A stretch of DNA of 8,836 nt from an uncultured Veillonella sp. (lineage in GTDB: Bacteria > Bacillota_C > Negativicutes > Veillonellales > Veillonellaceae), in the NCBI GenBank assembly GCA_900765235.1, contig CAAFRK010000192.1:1-8836 (forward strand), in the 5' to 3' direction. Below the pieces are notes generated by a model. It was given only the letters and a program-made list of their open reading frames with translations, was not told where the DNA came from and searched no databases. The position numbers were made by a program, and so were the translations under genes. Of the stretch, positions 8,205 through 8,836 are shown piece after piece (the stretch's first letter is position 1; every line of letters starts with the position of its first letter).

Positions 8205-8836
8205 CTAATATAACAAGGTAGATAAAAAGTAATATAATACAAATACTAAAATAATACTAGTTACTACAGAACTAGTTGTGGAAAAGCCTACGGCTTCTGC
8301 GCCCATTTTAGTTTCCATCCCCTTATAGGAGCCTACCAATGCAATAACAGCACCAAACACACTGGACTTAACTAAGCCTAATGTGAAGTCTGAAATAGTA
8401 GAAAACATTTGAATAGAATCTAAATAGGTACTTGGCGCTAAACCCTTAATTGCAGTAGCCACAAAGTAACCACCTGCAATGCCAATTACTACACCATAAA
8501 ACGCCAATATAGGCACCATAATCATACATGCTACTACACGAGGTACCACAAGATAACCAATAGGATCGACAGCCATAACACGAAGCGCATCGATTTGTTC
8601 GGTTACCTTCATTGTACCAATTTCAGCCGTGATGGCAGCGCCAACACGGCCAGCTAGTACTACCCCTACTAAGATGGGACCTAATTCACGTCCCATAGCA
8701 ACAGCCATAAGACCACCTACAGTGCTTTGTGCACCATATGTAATCAATACATCTGTAATCTGTAAGGTCATAACGGCACCAGCAAAGAGTAGAGTTAAGC
8801 TAATAATAGGCAAGGAGTCTACCCCTAAGTGAGCCA
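8205..8836 (-). CDS. mlaE: MlaE-family phospholipid ABC transporter permease (5' end missing)
   Basis: Inner-membrane permease subunit of the Mla/MCE phospholipid transporter; in the known family it forms a dimer that sits between the MlaF ATPase and the MlaD ring. The 209 complete codons visible hold several hydrophobic membrane segments and the family's hallmark cytoplasmic stretch: RELGP at visible residues 49-53, followed by the AGRVGAAITAEIG motif (61-73) and MKVTEQIDAL (75-84). The protein ends in LSTLLY with a TAG stop. The reading frame stays open to the right edge (A-H-L-G-V-D-S before the Leu at 8811-8813), so the TTG at 8811-8813 is an internal Leu codon and not a start. By comparison with E. 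coli MlaE (about 260 residues), roughly 50 N-terminal residues lie outside the window. The stop is 20 bases before mlaF, which fits an operon. Family assignment is very secure. Confidence 0.95.
   Translation of the reverse strand, partial: AHLGVDSLPIISLTLLFAGAVMTLQITDVLITYGAQSTVGGLMAVAMGRELGPILVGVVLAGRVGAAITAEIGTMKVTEQIDALRVMAVDPIGYLVVPRVVACMIMVPILAFYGVVIGIAGGYFVATAIKGLAPSTYLDSIQMFSTISDFTLGLVKSSVFGAVIALVGSYKGMETKMGAEAVGFSTTSSVVTSIILVFVLYYFLSTLLY

Noticed and set aside
8811..8813. TTG as start codon of mlaE
   Set aside because: The frame stays open upstream to the window edge, and MlaE proteins carry about 50 more residues before this point.
8629..8832. 67-codon plus-strand frame at the right edge
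   Set aside because: It is antisense to the conserved MlaE core, has no ribosome site and is a shadow of that gene.

Overview
The window looks like chromosomal DNA of a diderm Firmicute (class Negativicutes), most likely a Veillonella species. The reasons are the low-GC DNA, strong Shine-Dalgarno sites of Firmicute type, and a set of proteins that only make sense in a cell with an outer membrane: MlaE, MlaF and MlaD (phospholipid transport), a TolC-family outer-membrane factor, and a giant TamB (DUF490) protein. The MlaD form, with a long C-terminal extension, matches what I recall for Veillonella parvula. The genus is inferred from protein architecture and gene order, not from a database search.

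All five genes lie on the minus strand, so transcription runs from right to left. From the right edge: mlaE (8205-8836, 5' end cut by the window), mlaF (7426-8184), mlaD (6167-7426, overlapping mlaF by one base as TAATG) and tolC (4664-6124, 42 bases after mlaD). This is a compact run that looks like one operon. It ends at a strong hairpin terminator with a UUCG loop (4625-4654). A 256-base AT-rich gap follows, with a candidate promoter, and then tamB (121-4407). Beyond tamB are a 13-bp stem-loop (73-115) and an extended -10 promoter-like site (14-22) that points at a gene beyond the left edge.

Together the genes form an envelope-biogenesis module. MlaE and MlaF are the inner-membrane permease and ATPase of a phospholipid transporter, and MlaD is its MCE lipid-binding subunit. 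Here MlaD has 419 residues (about 180 in E. coli): an MCE domain, a long helical segment and a beta-rich C-terminal domain ending in Phe, suggesting that one chain spans the periplasm and inserts in the outer membrane. No mlaB or mlaC follows mlaD. TolC supplies an outer-membrane/periplasmic tunnel. TamB is a predicted periplasm-spanning beta-groove protein with a visible repeat of about 100 residues. The window therefore encodes three different proteins predicted to cross the periplasm, side by side.

The most notable items are the bridge-like MlaD (already reported for V. parvula as far as I recall, so not new), the internal repeats of MlaD and TamB, and the start corrections for tolC and mlaE. 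I see no mobile element, CRISPR array, rRNA, tRNA or plus-strand gene.
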